Below the pieces are notes generated by a model that was not told the origin of the DNA, ran no database searches, and worked only from the letters and a program-made list of their open reading frames with translations. From Gemmatimonadota bacterium (lineage in GTDB: Bacteria > Gemmatimonadota > Gemmatimonadetes > Gemmatimonadales > Gemmatimonadaceae), in the NCBI GenBank assembly GCA_021324775.1, contig JAJPIM010000043.1, positions 80,873 through 144,872 of the forward strand: DNA of 64,000 nucleotides, written 5' to 3'. The stretch's first letter is position 1; each line of letters begins with the position of its first letter. Positions 52,556 through 61,178 of the stretch are shown here, piece after piece. Both the position numbers and the translations under genes were made by a program.

Positions 52556-53263
52556 ATGCAATTTCCCGAGCTCGCCGAGCGGGTGGCGGACGTGCGAGGG
52601 CGGATCGCGGCGGCAGTCGCAAGGGGCGGACACGGGCAGCACGTCACGCTGATTGCGGTCACGAAGACGTTCGGTGCCGATGCAGCGCGGGAGGCTTGGG
52701 GCGCCGGCGTCCATGACGTTGGTGAGAACCGGGTGCAGGAGGCCCTGCCCAAGATCGCGGCGATCACGGTTCCGGTGCGTTGGCACCTCATCGGGCATCT
52801 GCAGCGCAATAAGGCGAAGTCGGCCGAATCGTTCGTGCTGGTGCACTCGCTCGACAGCGCCCGACTGGCGGACGCCTTGCACGAGCGGGGAATCGCAAGG
52901 GGCCAGCCGATCGACGTGCTGGTGCAGGTCAACGTGTCGGGCGAGGCAGCCAAGTCTGGGTGGGCGCCTGCCGGATTGGCGGTGGAAGCCGAGCGGCTAA
53001 GAGGACTCGGCGGCGTCCGGGTGAAGGGCGTCATGACCATGGCGCCGCTCGACGCCGATGAGGGGGTGTTGCGCAGGACGTTCGCGGGGGCGAGGGAGGC
53101 TCGCGACGTATTGCGGGCCGCGGGACACGAGGCAGCGGAACTCTCGATGGGGATGTCGAACGACTACGAAATAGCGGTCGAGGAGGGCGCGACGATGGTG
53201 CGATTAGGGACGGTACTGTTTGGGGCGCGCACTCCAGCGACCGGGGGACACGGGAATGCTTGA
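52556..53263 (+). CDS. YggS-family pyridoxal phosphate homeostasis protein
   Basis: 235 residues. PLP lysine in TLIAVTKTFGADAA (about residue 37), GVHDVGENRVQEALPK, WHLIGHLQRNKAK, and the C-terminal LSMGMSNDYEIAVEEGATMVRLG. A PLP-binding barrel protein that keeps free PLP and amino-acid metabolism balanced. Its stop overlaps divIVA's start by 8 nt, a common yggS-divIVA neighbourhood. Confidence 0.96.
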   Translation: MQFPELAERVADVRGRIAAAVARGGHGQHVTLIAVTKTFGADAAREAWGAGVHDVGENRVQEALPKIAAITVPVRWHLIGHLQRNKAKSAESFVLVHSLDSARLADALHERGIARGQPIDVLVQVNVSGEAAKSGWAPAGLAVEAERLRGLGGVRVKGVMTMAPLDADEGVLRRTFAGAREARDVLRAAGHEAAELSMGMSNDYEIAVEEGATMVRLGTVLFGARTPATGGHGNA

Positions 53264-53951
53264 CGAATCGTTTCACCTCACACCGCTCGATGTTCGCCGG
53301 ACGGACTTCCCGGGTGCGCTTCGCGGATACGACAAAGCCCGGGTGGATGAGTTCCGCGACCGTGTCGCGAACGAGCTCGAACGCCTGACACGCGTCAATC
53401 AGGACCTCGAGGCCAAGGCAAAGGGTTTCCACGAGCAGCTCCGGGCCTTCCGCGAGCGCGACAAAGCGCTCAATGAGGCCTTGGTGTCCGCCCAGCAACT
53501 CCGGGCCGAGACGCGCGAGCAGGCCGAGCGAGAGGCACAACTGATCATTCGGGAAGCGCGCGCGGAAGGAGTCCGCCAGGTCGATGCCTCGCGGGCGGAA
53601 TTGCGCCGTCTGGCCGGAGAGATCGAATCACTCGAGCGCGCCCGCCGCGCGTATCTGGCGCAGTTGCGCGCGTTGGTGGCCAGACAGTTGGCGGAGCTTG
53701 ACGCGATCCCCGACTCGACGTCCGGAATTTCCGGCGGAACGCCAGGCGGTGGCCAACGCGACCTGGGCGCGAGCAGCACGAGCGCCACGAACAACGCGGA
53801 CTCCGCAGGTGAGACGCGCGAAGCGGGGAGTGGTCCGCCGTCGCACCTTCCGCCGCCCCCGTCACCGCCAACGCTGCCGGCCAACGGCGCGGAAGCCGAT
53901 CGCGCGCCGTCACCCACCCCGGCGTGGCTGAACGCCGTCCGTGCCGAATGA
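53256..53951 (+). CDS. DivIVA-domain protein
   Basis: 231 residues from ATG 53256; the track's 53220 start is inside yggS. N-terminal DivIVA membrane-binding motif LTPLDVRRTDFPGALRGYDK followed by VDEFRDRVANELERLTRVNQ and a coiled coil to about residue 150 (RETREQAEREAQLIIREARAE). The last 80 residues are low-complexity Ser/Pro/Gly. Recruits cell-division or polar proteins to curved membrane. The start overlaps yggS and the stop overlaps punA. Confidence 0.9.
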   Translation: MLDESFHLTPLDVRRTDFPGALRGYDKARVDEFRDRVANELERLTRVNQDLEAKAKGFHEQLRAFRERDKALNEALVSAQQLRAETREQAEREAQLIIREARAEGVRQVDASRAELRRLAGEIESLERARRAYLAQLRALVARQLAELDAIPDSTSGISGGTPGGGQRDLGASSTSATNNADSAGETREAGSGPPSHLPPPPSPPTLPANGAEADRAPSPTPAWLNAVRAE

Positions 53952-54829
53952 CCGCAGCCGCACGCGATACCGGCGCGGCGTTGGGACAACGACAAGGGCA
54001 GAGCACGACACTACACACCTCAGCCAGGATCTTTGCTGCGGCACGCGTCGTTGACGCCCGATTCGGCGTGCGCCCACGCATCGCGCTCATCCTCGGTACA
54101 GGGCTGGGGGGTCTCGCCGATGCGATCAATGTCAATGCCTCGATCGGCTACGAGGATATCCCGCAGTTTCCGCTCTCGACCGTCGAATCGCACGCTGGCC
54201 GCCTGCTGTGCGGGACGCTGGCGGGCAAAACCGTAGTCGCGATGCAGGGACGTTTCCACCGGTACGAGGGTTACTCGCTTCAACAGGTGACGTTCCCGGT
54301 ACGAGTTCTTCGCGCGCTTGGCGCGGAGATCCTCATCGTTTCCAACGCCTGCGGCGGCATGCGGCCGGACTGGACGCCGGGCGATATCATGGCGATCAGC
54401 GATCACATCAATCTGCTTGGTGACAGCCCGCTGGTCGGGCCGAACGACGATACACTGGGGCCCCGGTTCCCCGACATGTCGGCACCCTACGACGCGGGAT
54501 TGCGCGACGTGGCGCACGCGGTCGCGGCCAAGAGTGGGATCACGCTCCGCGAGGGCGTGTACGTGGCCGTCCCCGGTCCCAACCTCGAGACCCGGGCGGA
54601 GTATCGATGGCTGCGTGGGATCGGCGCGGATGTCGTCGGCATGTCCACGGTCCCCGAGGTGATCGTCGCGGTGCACGGCGGCATGCGGGTACTGGGGCTC
54701 TCGGTGATCACCGACCCGTGCATCCCGGAGACACTCGAACCAGCGACCGTGGAGAAGATCCTCGCGGTGGCGGCGGTCGCCGAGCCGAAGTTGACGGCCG
54801 TCGTGACCGGCGTGGTCGAGCGGGTGTGA
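53948..54829 (+). CDS. purine nucleoside phosphorylase
   Basis: 293 residues from ATG 53948 (ATGA overlap with divIVA). PNP family II: RIALILGTGLGGLAD, VESHAGRLLCGTLAGK, MQGRFHRYEGYSLQQVTFPV, VSNACGGM, and AVPGPNLETRAEYRWLRGIG. Cleaves inosine or guanosine with phosphate. The 20-residue N-terminal extension is unusual but its start codon is solid. Coupled to ileS (GTGA). Confidence 0.96.
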   Translation: MTAAARDTGAALGQRQGQSTTLHTSARIFAAARVVDARFGVRPRIALILGTGLGGLADAINVNASIGYEDIPQFPLSTVESHAGRLLCGTLAGKTVVAMQGRFHRYEGYSLQQVTFPVRVLRALGAEILIVSNACGGMRPDWTPGDIMAISDHINLLGDSPLVGPNDDTLGPRFPDMSAPYDAGLRDVAHAVAAKSGITLREGVYVAVPGPNLETRAEYRWLRGIGADVVGMSTVPEVIVAVHGGMRVLGLSVITDPCIPETLEPATVEKILAVAAVAEPKLTAVVTGVVERV

Positions 54830-57800
54830 CGACGGCCGCGCGCACTGAGCCGGCTCCCGTGGCGTCGCCGGCGTATGCGCTCCTCCCGGCCACGGCGGAG
54901 GCACTCGAGACTCAGGTTCTCGCTCAGTGGCGCACCGAGCATCTGTTCGTGCGGTCGCTCGCCGCGTCGGAGGGTCGTCCGGAATTCGTGTTCTACGAAG
55001 GGCCACCCACGGCGAACGGGCTCCCCGGGACGCATCACGTCTTTTCGCGGACCGTCAAGGATCTGTTCTGCCGGCACCGCGCCATGCGCGGGTACCACGT
55101 GGCCCGCAAGGCTGGCTGGGACACGCATGGGCTGCCCGTCGAGATCGAGGTCGAAAAGACGCTCGGGATCACGGCCAAGGCGCAGATCGAAGCGTACGGC
55201 GTCGAGCGCTTCAACACACTCTGCCGGGAGAGTGTCTGGAAATACCGTGAAGTCTGGGAGCGCATGAGCGAGCGGATCGGGTACTGGCTCGACTTCCGCG
55301 ATCCGTACGTGACATATGAGCCGCCGTTCATCGAGAGTGTGTGGTGGGCACTCGCTACCTTGTGGAAGCGCGGGCTCCTGTACGACGGGCACAAGATCCT
55401 GCCGTACTGCCCGCGCTGCGAGACGGCGCTTTCGAGCCACGAGTTGGCGCTCGGCTACCGGGACGTCGAGGACCCGAGTGTATACGTCGCGCTCGATCTG
55501 CTCGGCGGCGGCCGCCGCATCCTCGTCTGGACGACGACGCCCTGGACGCTCGTCTCCAACGTCGCGCTGGCGGTGCATCCCGATCTGGAATACGTGGAAC
55601 TCAGGCCCCGTGCCGGCGATGAGAGGCGGACGCTGATCCTGGCGGCGTCGCGGGTGCCAGCGGTGCTGGGAGATCACGCGGCGGATCAGTGGGAGACGGT
55701 GCGGACGCTGCGCGGCAAGGACCTGGCCGGACTCCGCTACCGGCGGCCGCTGGACTGGGTTCCGTTCCCGCCGGATGCGGGCGATCACGAGATCATCGTC
55801 GCCGAGACATTCGTCTCCGCGGACGAGGGCAGCGGCATCGTGCATATGGCCCCGGCGTTCGGCGCTGATGACTATGCCGCGGGGCGGCGGCATGGGCTCG
55901 CGTTCCTGCAGCCGCTGACCAGCCGCGGGGCGTTCGTGCCCGGGACGCCGGTCGTCGGCGGCGAGTTCGTCAAGGACGCAGACCGCGCGATCATCGATCA
56001 TCTGCGGTCGGCCGGTGTGCTGTGGTCGGCGCAGCGCGTCACGCACTCGTATCCGCATTGCTGGCGGTGCGGCACGCCGTTGCTGTACTATGCGCGCTCG
56101 TCGTGGTTCGTGCGGACGACGGCATATCGGGACGAGATGGTGGCACGGAACGCCCGCATCGGATGGCATCCGCCCGAGATGGGGTCGGGCCGTTTCGGCG
56201 AGTGGTTGGCAGGGAACATCGACTGGGCGATCTCGCGCGATCGGTTCTGGGGGACGCCGCTGCCGGTGTGGGTATGCGACGCTGAACCGTCACATCGCGA
56301 GGTAATCGGGAGCTTCGCGGAGCTGGCCGAGCGCACCGGGGCGCCGTTACCGCCTGACTTCGATCCGCACAAGCCGGGCGTGGACCGGTACCACTGGTCC
56401 TGCGCGGCGTGCGCCGCGGCCGGACGACAGCCGCGCGGAACAATGCGGCGCGTCGCCGAAGTGATCGACGCCTGGTTCGATTCGGGCTCCATGCCATTCG
56501 CCCAGTGGCATTATCCGTTCGAGCACCGGGAGCTGCTCGGCCGCCGATACCCCGCGGACTTCATCGCCGAGGGAGTCGACCAGACTCGCGGGTGGTTCTA
56601 CTCGATGCTCGCGATCGCGACCGGATTGGGCGACGAACTCCCGAACAACGAGCCGGGACGCCCCGCCCCCTACCGGAACGTGGTCGTGAACGACCTCGTG
56701 CTGGATGCGCACGGCCAGAAGATGTCGAAGTCGCGCGGGAATTCCGTCGATCCGTGGCGGATCATCGAGGCCTATGGGGCCGATACGGTGCGGCTGTTCC
56801 TGATCTCGACCAGCCAGGTGTGGGTGCCGCGCCGCTTCGACGAGCAGGCGATCCAGGAGTCGTCACGATTCCTGTGGCGCACACTCAAGGAGACGTACAA
56901 CGGGATGTTCGCCACCCTGGCGAACTACGGCTGGACACCGTCCGCCCAGGATCCGGCGCCAGCCGAGCGGCCACCGCTCGACCGGTGGGTGTTGTCGCGG
57001 CTGGCGACCGTGGAGCGTGAGGCCGATGCGCTGTTCGAGCGGTACGAACCGACCCTGGCAACCCGGGCGGTCATGCAGTTCATCGATGAGGACGTGTCGA
57101 ACTGGTATGTGCGGCTCACTCGTGGGCGGCGCTACGACGTCGACTCTTCCGACAGTCGGGCGGCGTTCGCGACGTTGCACGAGGTGCTGGCTGTCGCGAG
57201 CCGGCTGCTCGCGCCGATCGCGCCATTCATGACCGACTGGCTGCACCGCCAGCTTACGGGGACGTCGGTTCATCTGGCCTCCTATGTCCGTCCCGGCGAA
57301 GAGGCGGCCATCGATGCACGCCTCGAGCGGGCGATGGACGCCATTCGAACTCTGGCGACGCTGGCCCGTGCCGCACGGGGCACGGCCAAGATCAAGACCC
57401 GCCAACCCCTCGGGCGTCTGGTATGCGTTGTGCCATCCACGGGAGACGCTGCCCCGGATGCGGGACTGCTGGCGGAGCTGGCACCGTTGCTTCAGACGGA
57501 ACTCAACGTCAAGGAAGTCAGTTGGGTATCGTCGGAGGATGCTCTGGTGACGCTGTCGGCCAAAGGAAATTTCCGAACACTGGGCAAGAAGTTCGGGACG
57601 CGGACGCCCTCGGCCGCCCAGGCGATCACGCGACTGAGCAGTGACGAGCTACGCGCGTTCGAGCGAGGCGGCGCCCTGTCGATCACCGTCGATGGCGACA
57701 CCCAATCCCTTGACCGGGAGGACGTCAAGATCGACCACGCGGCGGCGGGCGAGCTGCTGGTGGAGAAGCGGGACGGGTACGTGGCGGCACTGGACCCCCG

Positions 57801-58194
57801 CATTACGCCTGCGCTGGCGGAAGAGGGGTTGGCCCGCGAAGTGATCAGTGCCGTGCAGCGGACGCGAAAGGACGCGGGATTCTCGCTCAGCGACCGGATC
57901 CGGCTCGTGGTGGATGCCGAGCCGCGGGTCGCGGCAGCAGTCCAGACACATCGGGACTGGATCGCGCGTGAGGTGCTGGCGCGCGACGTCACGGTCGGCG
58001 GCACCCCCCTCCCGCCTGACGGGTTCGCCAACCGTCCGGCGGGGCCGGGTCCGAGCATGGACGGAGGCTCGGACGACGCGGGGAGGCGGAAAGAGGGAAC
58101 GCCGAAGCACACGGCGGGATTTGACGCGGTACGCACGCTCGATCTCGATGGACTGCGCGTGCGCATTGCCCTCACTCGGGAATTGCAATCATGA
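54826..58194 (+). CDS. ileS: isoleucyl-tRNA synthetase
   Basis: 1122 residues from GTG 54826 (the ORF track's 54607 lies inside punA). HIGH-like PTANGLPGTHHVF, editing domain TTTPWTLVSNVALAV, KMSKS motif HGQKMSKSRGNSVDPW at about residue 632, and the anticodon-binding domain. Length and the ending suggest the longer eukaryote-like type 2 IleRS (about 1000-1100 residues, no C-terminal zinc finger), which is often pseudomonic-acid (mupirocin) tolerant; I infer the type only from length and the absent C-terminal Cys cluster. Coupled to the DksA-like gene. Confidence 0.97.
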   Translation: MTTAARTEPAPVASPAYALLPATAEALETQVLAQWRTEHLFVRSLAASEGRPEFVFYEGPPTANGLPGTHHVFSRTVKDLFCRHRAMRGYHVARKAGWDTHGLPVEIEVEKTLGITAKAQIEAYGVERFNTLCRESVWKYREVWERMSERIGYWLDFRDPYVTYEPPFIESVWWALATLWKRGLLYDGHKILPYCPRCETALSSHELALGYRDVEDPSVYVALDLLGGGRRILVWTTTPWTLVSNVALAVHPDLEYVELRPRAGDERRTLILAASRVPAVLGDHAADQWETVRTLRGKDLAGLRYRRPLDWVPFPPDAGDHEIIVAETFVSADEGSGIVHMAPAFGADDYAAGRRHGLAFLQPLTSRGAFVPGTPVVGGEFVKDADRAIIDHLRSAGVLWSAQRVTHSYPHCWRCGTPLLYYARSSWFVRTTAYRDEMVARNARIGWHPPEMGSGRFGEWLAGNIDWAISRDRFWGTPLPVWVCDAEPSHREVIGSFAELAERTGAPLPPDFDPHKPGVDRYHWSCAACAAAGRQPRGTMRRVAEVIDAWFDSGSMPFAQWHYPFEHRELLGRRYPADFIAEGVDQTRGWFYSMLAIATGLGDELPNNEPGRPAPYRNVVVNDLVLDAHGQKMSKSRGNSVDPWRIIEAYGADTVRLFLISTSQVWVPRRFDEQAIQESSRFLWRTLKETYNGMFATLANYGWTPSAQDPAPAERPPLDRWVLSRLATVEREADALFERYEPTLATRAVMQFIDEDVSNWYVRLTRGRRYDVDSSDSRAAFATLHEVLAVASRLLAPIAPFMTDWLHRQLTGTSVHLASYVRPGEEAAIDARLERAMDAIRTLATLARAARGTAKIKTRQPLGRLVCVVPSTGDAAPDAGLLAELAPLLQTELNVKEVSWVSSEDALVTLSAKGNFRTLGKKFGTRTPSAAQAITRLSSDELRAFERGGALSITVDGDTQSLDREDVKIDHAAAGELLVEKRDGYVAALDPRITPALAEEGLAREVISAVQRTRKDAGFSLSDRIRLVVDAEPRVAAAVQTHRDWIAREVLARDVTVGGTPLPPDGFANRPAGPGPSMDGGSDDAGRRKEGTPKHTAGFDAVRTLDLDGLRVRIALTRELQS

Positions 58195-58613
58195 CGTCAC
58201 CAGACGTGACCGCCGGCAAGAAGTTCAAGCCGATGTCGAAGAAACTGCTGGCGCATTTCGAGAAGCGCCTGTTGGAAGAGCGGAAGCGTGTCCTGAAGGA
58301 ACTCGGCAACTACAATGAGGCGTTCGGAGCGACGCCGCAGAATGCGGACGGCGACCTGAGCTCGTATTCTTTTCACATGGCGGACCAGGGGACCGACGCC
58401 ATGGAGCGCGAGAAGGCATTCCTGTTCGCGAGCCAGGAGGGGCGGTTTCTCTGGCACATCGACGAGGCGCTGCGCCGCCTGTACCGGGCCCCGGAGACCT
58501 TCGGCCGCTGCCACAACTGCGGGGAGGAGATCGCGTACGAACGGCTCGATGCGCTCCCGCATGCGCGTTACTGTATTGCGTGTAAGCAACGCGAAGAGGA
58601 TGGCAAGCGCTGA
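58191..58613 (+). CDS. DksA/TraR-family zinc-finger protein
   Basis: 140 residues. Coiled-coil N-terminus (LLAHFEKRLLEERKRVLKEL) and C-terminal C4 zinc finger (RCHNCGEEIAYERLDALPHA, YCIACKQ). It probably binds the RNA polymerase secondary channel with ppGpp. The Asp pair at the coiled-coil tip is not clearly conserved (ADGDLSSYSF), so a DksA-like action is uncertain. ATGA overlap with ileS; lspA starts 3 nt after. Confidence 0.9.
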   Translation: MTSPDVTAGKKFKPMSKKLLAHFEKRLLEERKRVLKELGNYNEAFGATPQNADGDLSSYSFHMADQGTDAMEREKAFLFASQEGRFLWHIDEALRRLYRAPETFGRCHNCGEEIAYERLDALPHARYCIACKQREEDGKR

Positions 58614-58616
58614 TCT

Positions 58617-59159
58617 ATGGCAGACAGTCAAACGATCGGGGAGGAGGAGCGCCGCGCGCGCCAGCACCGGCTGTTCTGGGGGCTGGCGGCTCTGGTCGTC
58701 GCAGCGGACATCGCCACCAAGGCGGTAGCCGTATCGGCGCTGTCCCGCGGCATTCCGCGCGATATCGTGGGCACCGTCGTCAAGCTGGTCCTGGTCTACA
58801 ACCCCGGGGCCGCGTTCGGCCTGTGGTTCGGCCCCAACTCGCGCTGGATCTTCCTGGTGCTGACCGCCTGCGCCCTGGCGGTGTTGACGAAGCTCTACCG
58901 GGCGACGCCGGCCGGCGACGTCCTGCGCACCGTCGCGATCGGTCTGGTTTGTGGTGGGGCGATCGGGAATCTCTTCGACCGGCTCCGGTCGCCCAACGGC
59001 GTCGTGGATTTCATCGACATCGGCGTGGGATACCACCGCTGGCCGACGTTCAACATCGCCGACATGGCGGTCACTACGGGCGCGATTCTGCTCGCGTGGG
59101 TGCTCTGGGTCGAGGATCGGGCCCCGTCGCGGAGAGCGGCCCCTCTGCCCGAGATGTAG
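58617..59159 (+). CDS. lspA: lipoprotein signal peptidase (signal peptidase II)
   Basis: 180 residues. Four membrane helices, with catalytic Asp residues in GNLFDRLRSPNGVVDFIDI and WPTFNIADMAVT. Cleaves prolipoprotein signal peptides after lipidation; this window contains several of its likely substrates. The preceding VYNPGAAFG is typical. Next gene rluD. Confidence 0.97.
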   Translation: MADSQTIGEEERRARQHRLFWGLAALVVAADIATKAVAVSALSRGIPRDIVGTVVKLVLVYNPGAAFGLWFGPNSRWIFLVLTACALAVLTKLYRATPAGDVLRTVAIGLVCGGAIGNLFDRLRSPNGVVDFIDIGVGYHRWPTFNIADMAVTTGAILLAWVLWVEDRAPSRRAAPLPEM

Positions 59160-59223
59160 CACGCCGGCCGAGTCGTCTCCCAGGCAATTCGATTTCCTCG
59201 CTGCCGGCGGCGGCCGCCTTGAT

Positions 59224-60222
59224 GTGGTCGTCGCGACGCACGGCGATCTGTCGCGCACCCAGGCCGCCACGCTGATCGCGACCGGAGGGGTTACAGTCGA
59301 CGGACGGCGGGAGAAAGCCGCCTACCGGGTTCGCGCCGGCGAACGCGTGTCCGTGTCGGTGCCCGCGCCGCCGGGGCGAGATGTGGTGCCGGAGACCATT
59401 CCCCTGCGAGTCGTCTACGAGGACGAGTGGCTCCTGGTGGTCGACAAACCCGCAGGCATGGTCGTCCATCCCGCGCCAGGCCACTGGACCGGGACCCTCG
59501 TCAACGCCTTGATGGGACGGGCCGCGGGCCGGGCGCCCGGTGGAGACGAGCATCCGGACGATGGCGGGGCGGGGGGGCCGATTGCTTCCGAGCGTGCGGG
59601 CATCGTGCATCGCCTCGACAAGGAGACGTCGGGACTACTGTTGGTGGCGCGAACGGACCGCGTGCACCGCCAACTGAGCGACGCGATCGCACGGCGAGAT
59701 GTCCAGCGGCGCTACGTGGTGCTGGCGTGGGGTCACCTGACCGAGGACAGGGTCACTGTCGAGCGTCCAATCGGCCGGGATCCACGAGACCGAAAGCGCA
59801 TGGCGATCGTCAGTAGCGGTCGGCCGGCGCGAACGGATTTCGTGCGCCTGGCGCGCTTCGATTCAGCGGATTTGCTCCGGGCCAAACTCCATTCGGGGCG
59901 CACCCACCAGATCCGTGTCCATCTCGCGTCTCTGGGACATCCGGTTGCCGGTGACGACACGTACGGGGGGGGCGGCGGACGCCGCCTGATCGGGCTGCCG
60001 GCGCGGCGCCACTTCCTGCACGCGGCGTGGCTGACGTTGCGGCACCCGGTGACGGGGGACATGCTCGACCTGCGATCACCGCTGCCACCGGACCTGCGCG
60101 AGTCGCTGGACACGCTGGCCAGCGGGGGCGAGCCGATCCGGGTCGTGGGTGGAGCGGGGGCCAACGGGGGGACGGAGGGAGATGTACTCACCGATGTCGG
60201 GTTCTACGAGCGCGATGCGTGA
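59224..60222 (+). CDS. RluD-like 23S rRNA pseudouridine synthase
   Basis: 332 residues as given. Catalytic HRLDKETSGLL (Asp) near residue 137, RTHQIRVH near 230, and the S4 RNA-binding domain at the start (VVVATHGDLSRTQAATLIAT). The coding signal clearly begins earlier: FDFLAAGGGRLDVVV precedes the GTG 59224 in frame, but the only ATG/GTG/TTG upstream in frame (58951) lies deep in lspA. ACG 59163 directly after the lspA stop is a plausible non-standard start. I give GTG 59224 as the conservative limit. The end overlaps cheW by 41 nt. Confidence 0.9.
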   Translation: MVVATHGDLSRTQAATLIATGGVTVDGRREKAAYRVRAGERVSVSVPAPPGRDVVPETIPLRVVYEDEWLLVVDKPAGMVVHPAPGHWTGTLVNALMGRAAGRAPGGDEHPDDGGAGGPIASERAGIVHRLDKETSGLLLVARTDRVHRQLSDAIARRDVQRRYVVLAWGHLTEDRVTVERPIGRDPRDRKRMAIVSSGRPARTDFVRLARFDSADLLRAKLHSGRTHQIRVHLASLGHPVAGDDTYGGGGGRRLIGLPARRHFLHAAWLTLRHPVTGDMLDLRSPLPPDLRESLDTLASGGEPIRVVGGAGANGGTEGDVLTDVGFYERDA

Positions 60223-60715
60223 TGTGGCGCAGACTCCCGGGCTGGATGAGCCCGAGGAGGCGCTTGGTTTCGAGCACGCCATCGGGAACTCCGCCGAAGC
60301 GCCGCGGCTCCTCGTCTTTGCGGCGGCGGGCCGCACCTGCGCGTGCGAGCTGAGCGGCGTCCGGGAGATCATTCCCAACCGACGGGCCACGCCGTTGCCG
60401 GGCGCGCCGCCCTTCGTCAACGGCCTGATCAACCTGCGAGGATCGATCGTCACCGTCCTCGATCTGAGTGTCCGGCTGGGCGGTCCGCCGGTCCCGGAGG
60501 GCCGCGGATCGATCATTCTCGTTGACGCTGTGACGAAAGTCGTTGGTCTAACAGTAGATGAGCTGCGTGATGTCCAGCGAGTTCTGAGGTCGGATATCGG
60601 CCCGGCAGACAAATCTGGCGGGGAAGACGGGCTTGCGAGCGGGGTGTTGCGGGTCGGGGACGAGGTGGTCGTTTTGCTCGACGTCGCCCGGATCATCGCT
60701 CACGCACTGCTGTAG
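60182..60715 (+). CDS. cheW: CheW chemotaxis coupling protein
   Basis: 177 residues from ATG 60182, preceded by GGAGG. CheW SH3-like domains are visible: RLLVFAAAGRTCACELSGVR, PFVNGLINLRGSIVTVLDL, and DVQRVLRSDIGP with the C-terminal VLLDVARII. Links chemoreceptors to CheA. It starts inside rluD, so translation is coupled to a housekeeping gene. The track's 60149 start is less likely. Confidence 0.94.
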   Translation: MYSPMSGSTSAMRDVAQTPGLDEPEEALGFEHAIGNSAEAPRLLVFAAAGRTCACELSGVREIIPNRRATPLPGAPPFVNGLINLRGSIVTVLDLSVRLGGPPVPEGRGSIILVDAVTKVVGLTVDELRDVQRVLRSDIGPADKSGGEDGLASGVLRVGDEVVVLLDVARIIAHALL

Positions 60716-60778
60716 TAACACTGCATTTCGACGACACTCAACACGTATCACCAGCCAGCGCGACGGTCGGGAGCCAAG

Positions 60779-61141
60779 GTGAGCCATACGGTACTGATTT
60801 GCGATGACGCGATCTTCATGCGCACGATGGTCGGTGACATCCTGCAGCAGGCCGGCTTCGACATCGTCGGTGAGGCGGAGACGGGGCTACAGGCGGTCGA
60901 GAAATACAAGCAGCTGCGGCCCGACCTCGTGACAATGGACATCGTCATGCCGGACATGGGCGGCATCGATGCCGTCCGCGAGATCACGCGATTCGACCCA
61001 CAGGCCAAGATCCTGATGTGCAGCGCCATGGGTCAGCAAGCGCTCGTGGTGGAGGCCATTCAGGCGGGGGCCAGGGATTTCGTCGTGAAGCCGTTCCAGC
61101 CAAGCCGTGTGCTGGAAGCGGTTCAGCGCGTGCTCGCCTAG
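60779..61141 (+). CDS. cheY: CheY response regulator
   Basis: 120 residues, a single receiver domain. Acidic pocket ICDDAIFMR (Asp9, Asp10), phosphoacceptor Asp54 in VTMDIVMPD, and Lys104 in FVVKPFQPS. GGGAG lies 6 nt before GTG 60779. Diffusible output of the CheA kinase to the motor, or a small relay. Confidence 0.95.
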   Translation: MSHTVLICDDAIFMRTMVGDILQQAGFDIVGEAETGLQAVEKYKQLRPDLVTMDIVMPDMGGIDAVREITRFDPQAKILMCSAMGQQALVVEAIQAGARDFVVKPFQPSRVLEAVQRVLA

Positions 61142-61178
61142 ACCGGCTCGCGGCGTCGACCGCCGGCTCCGCCGACCC

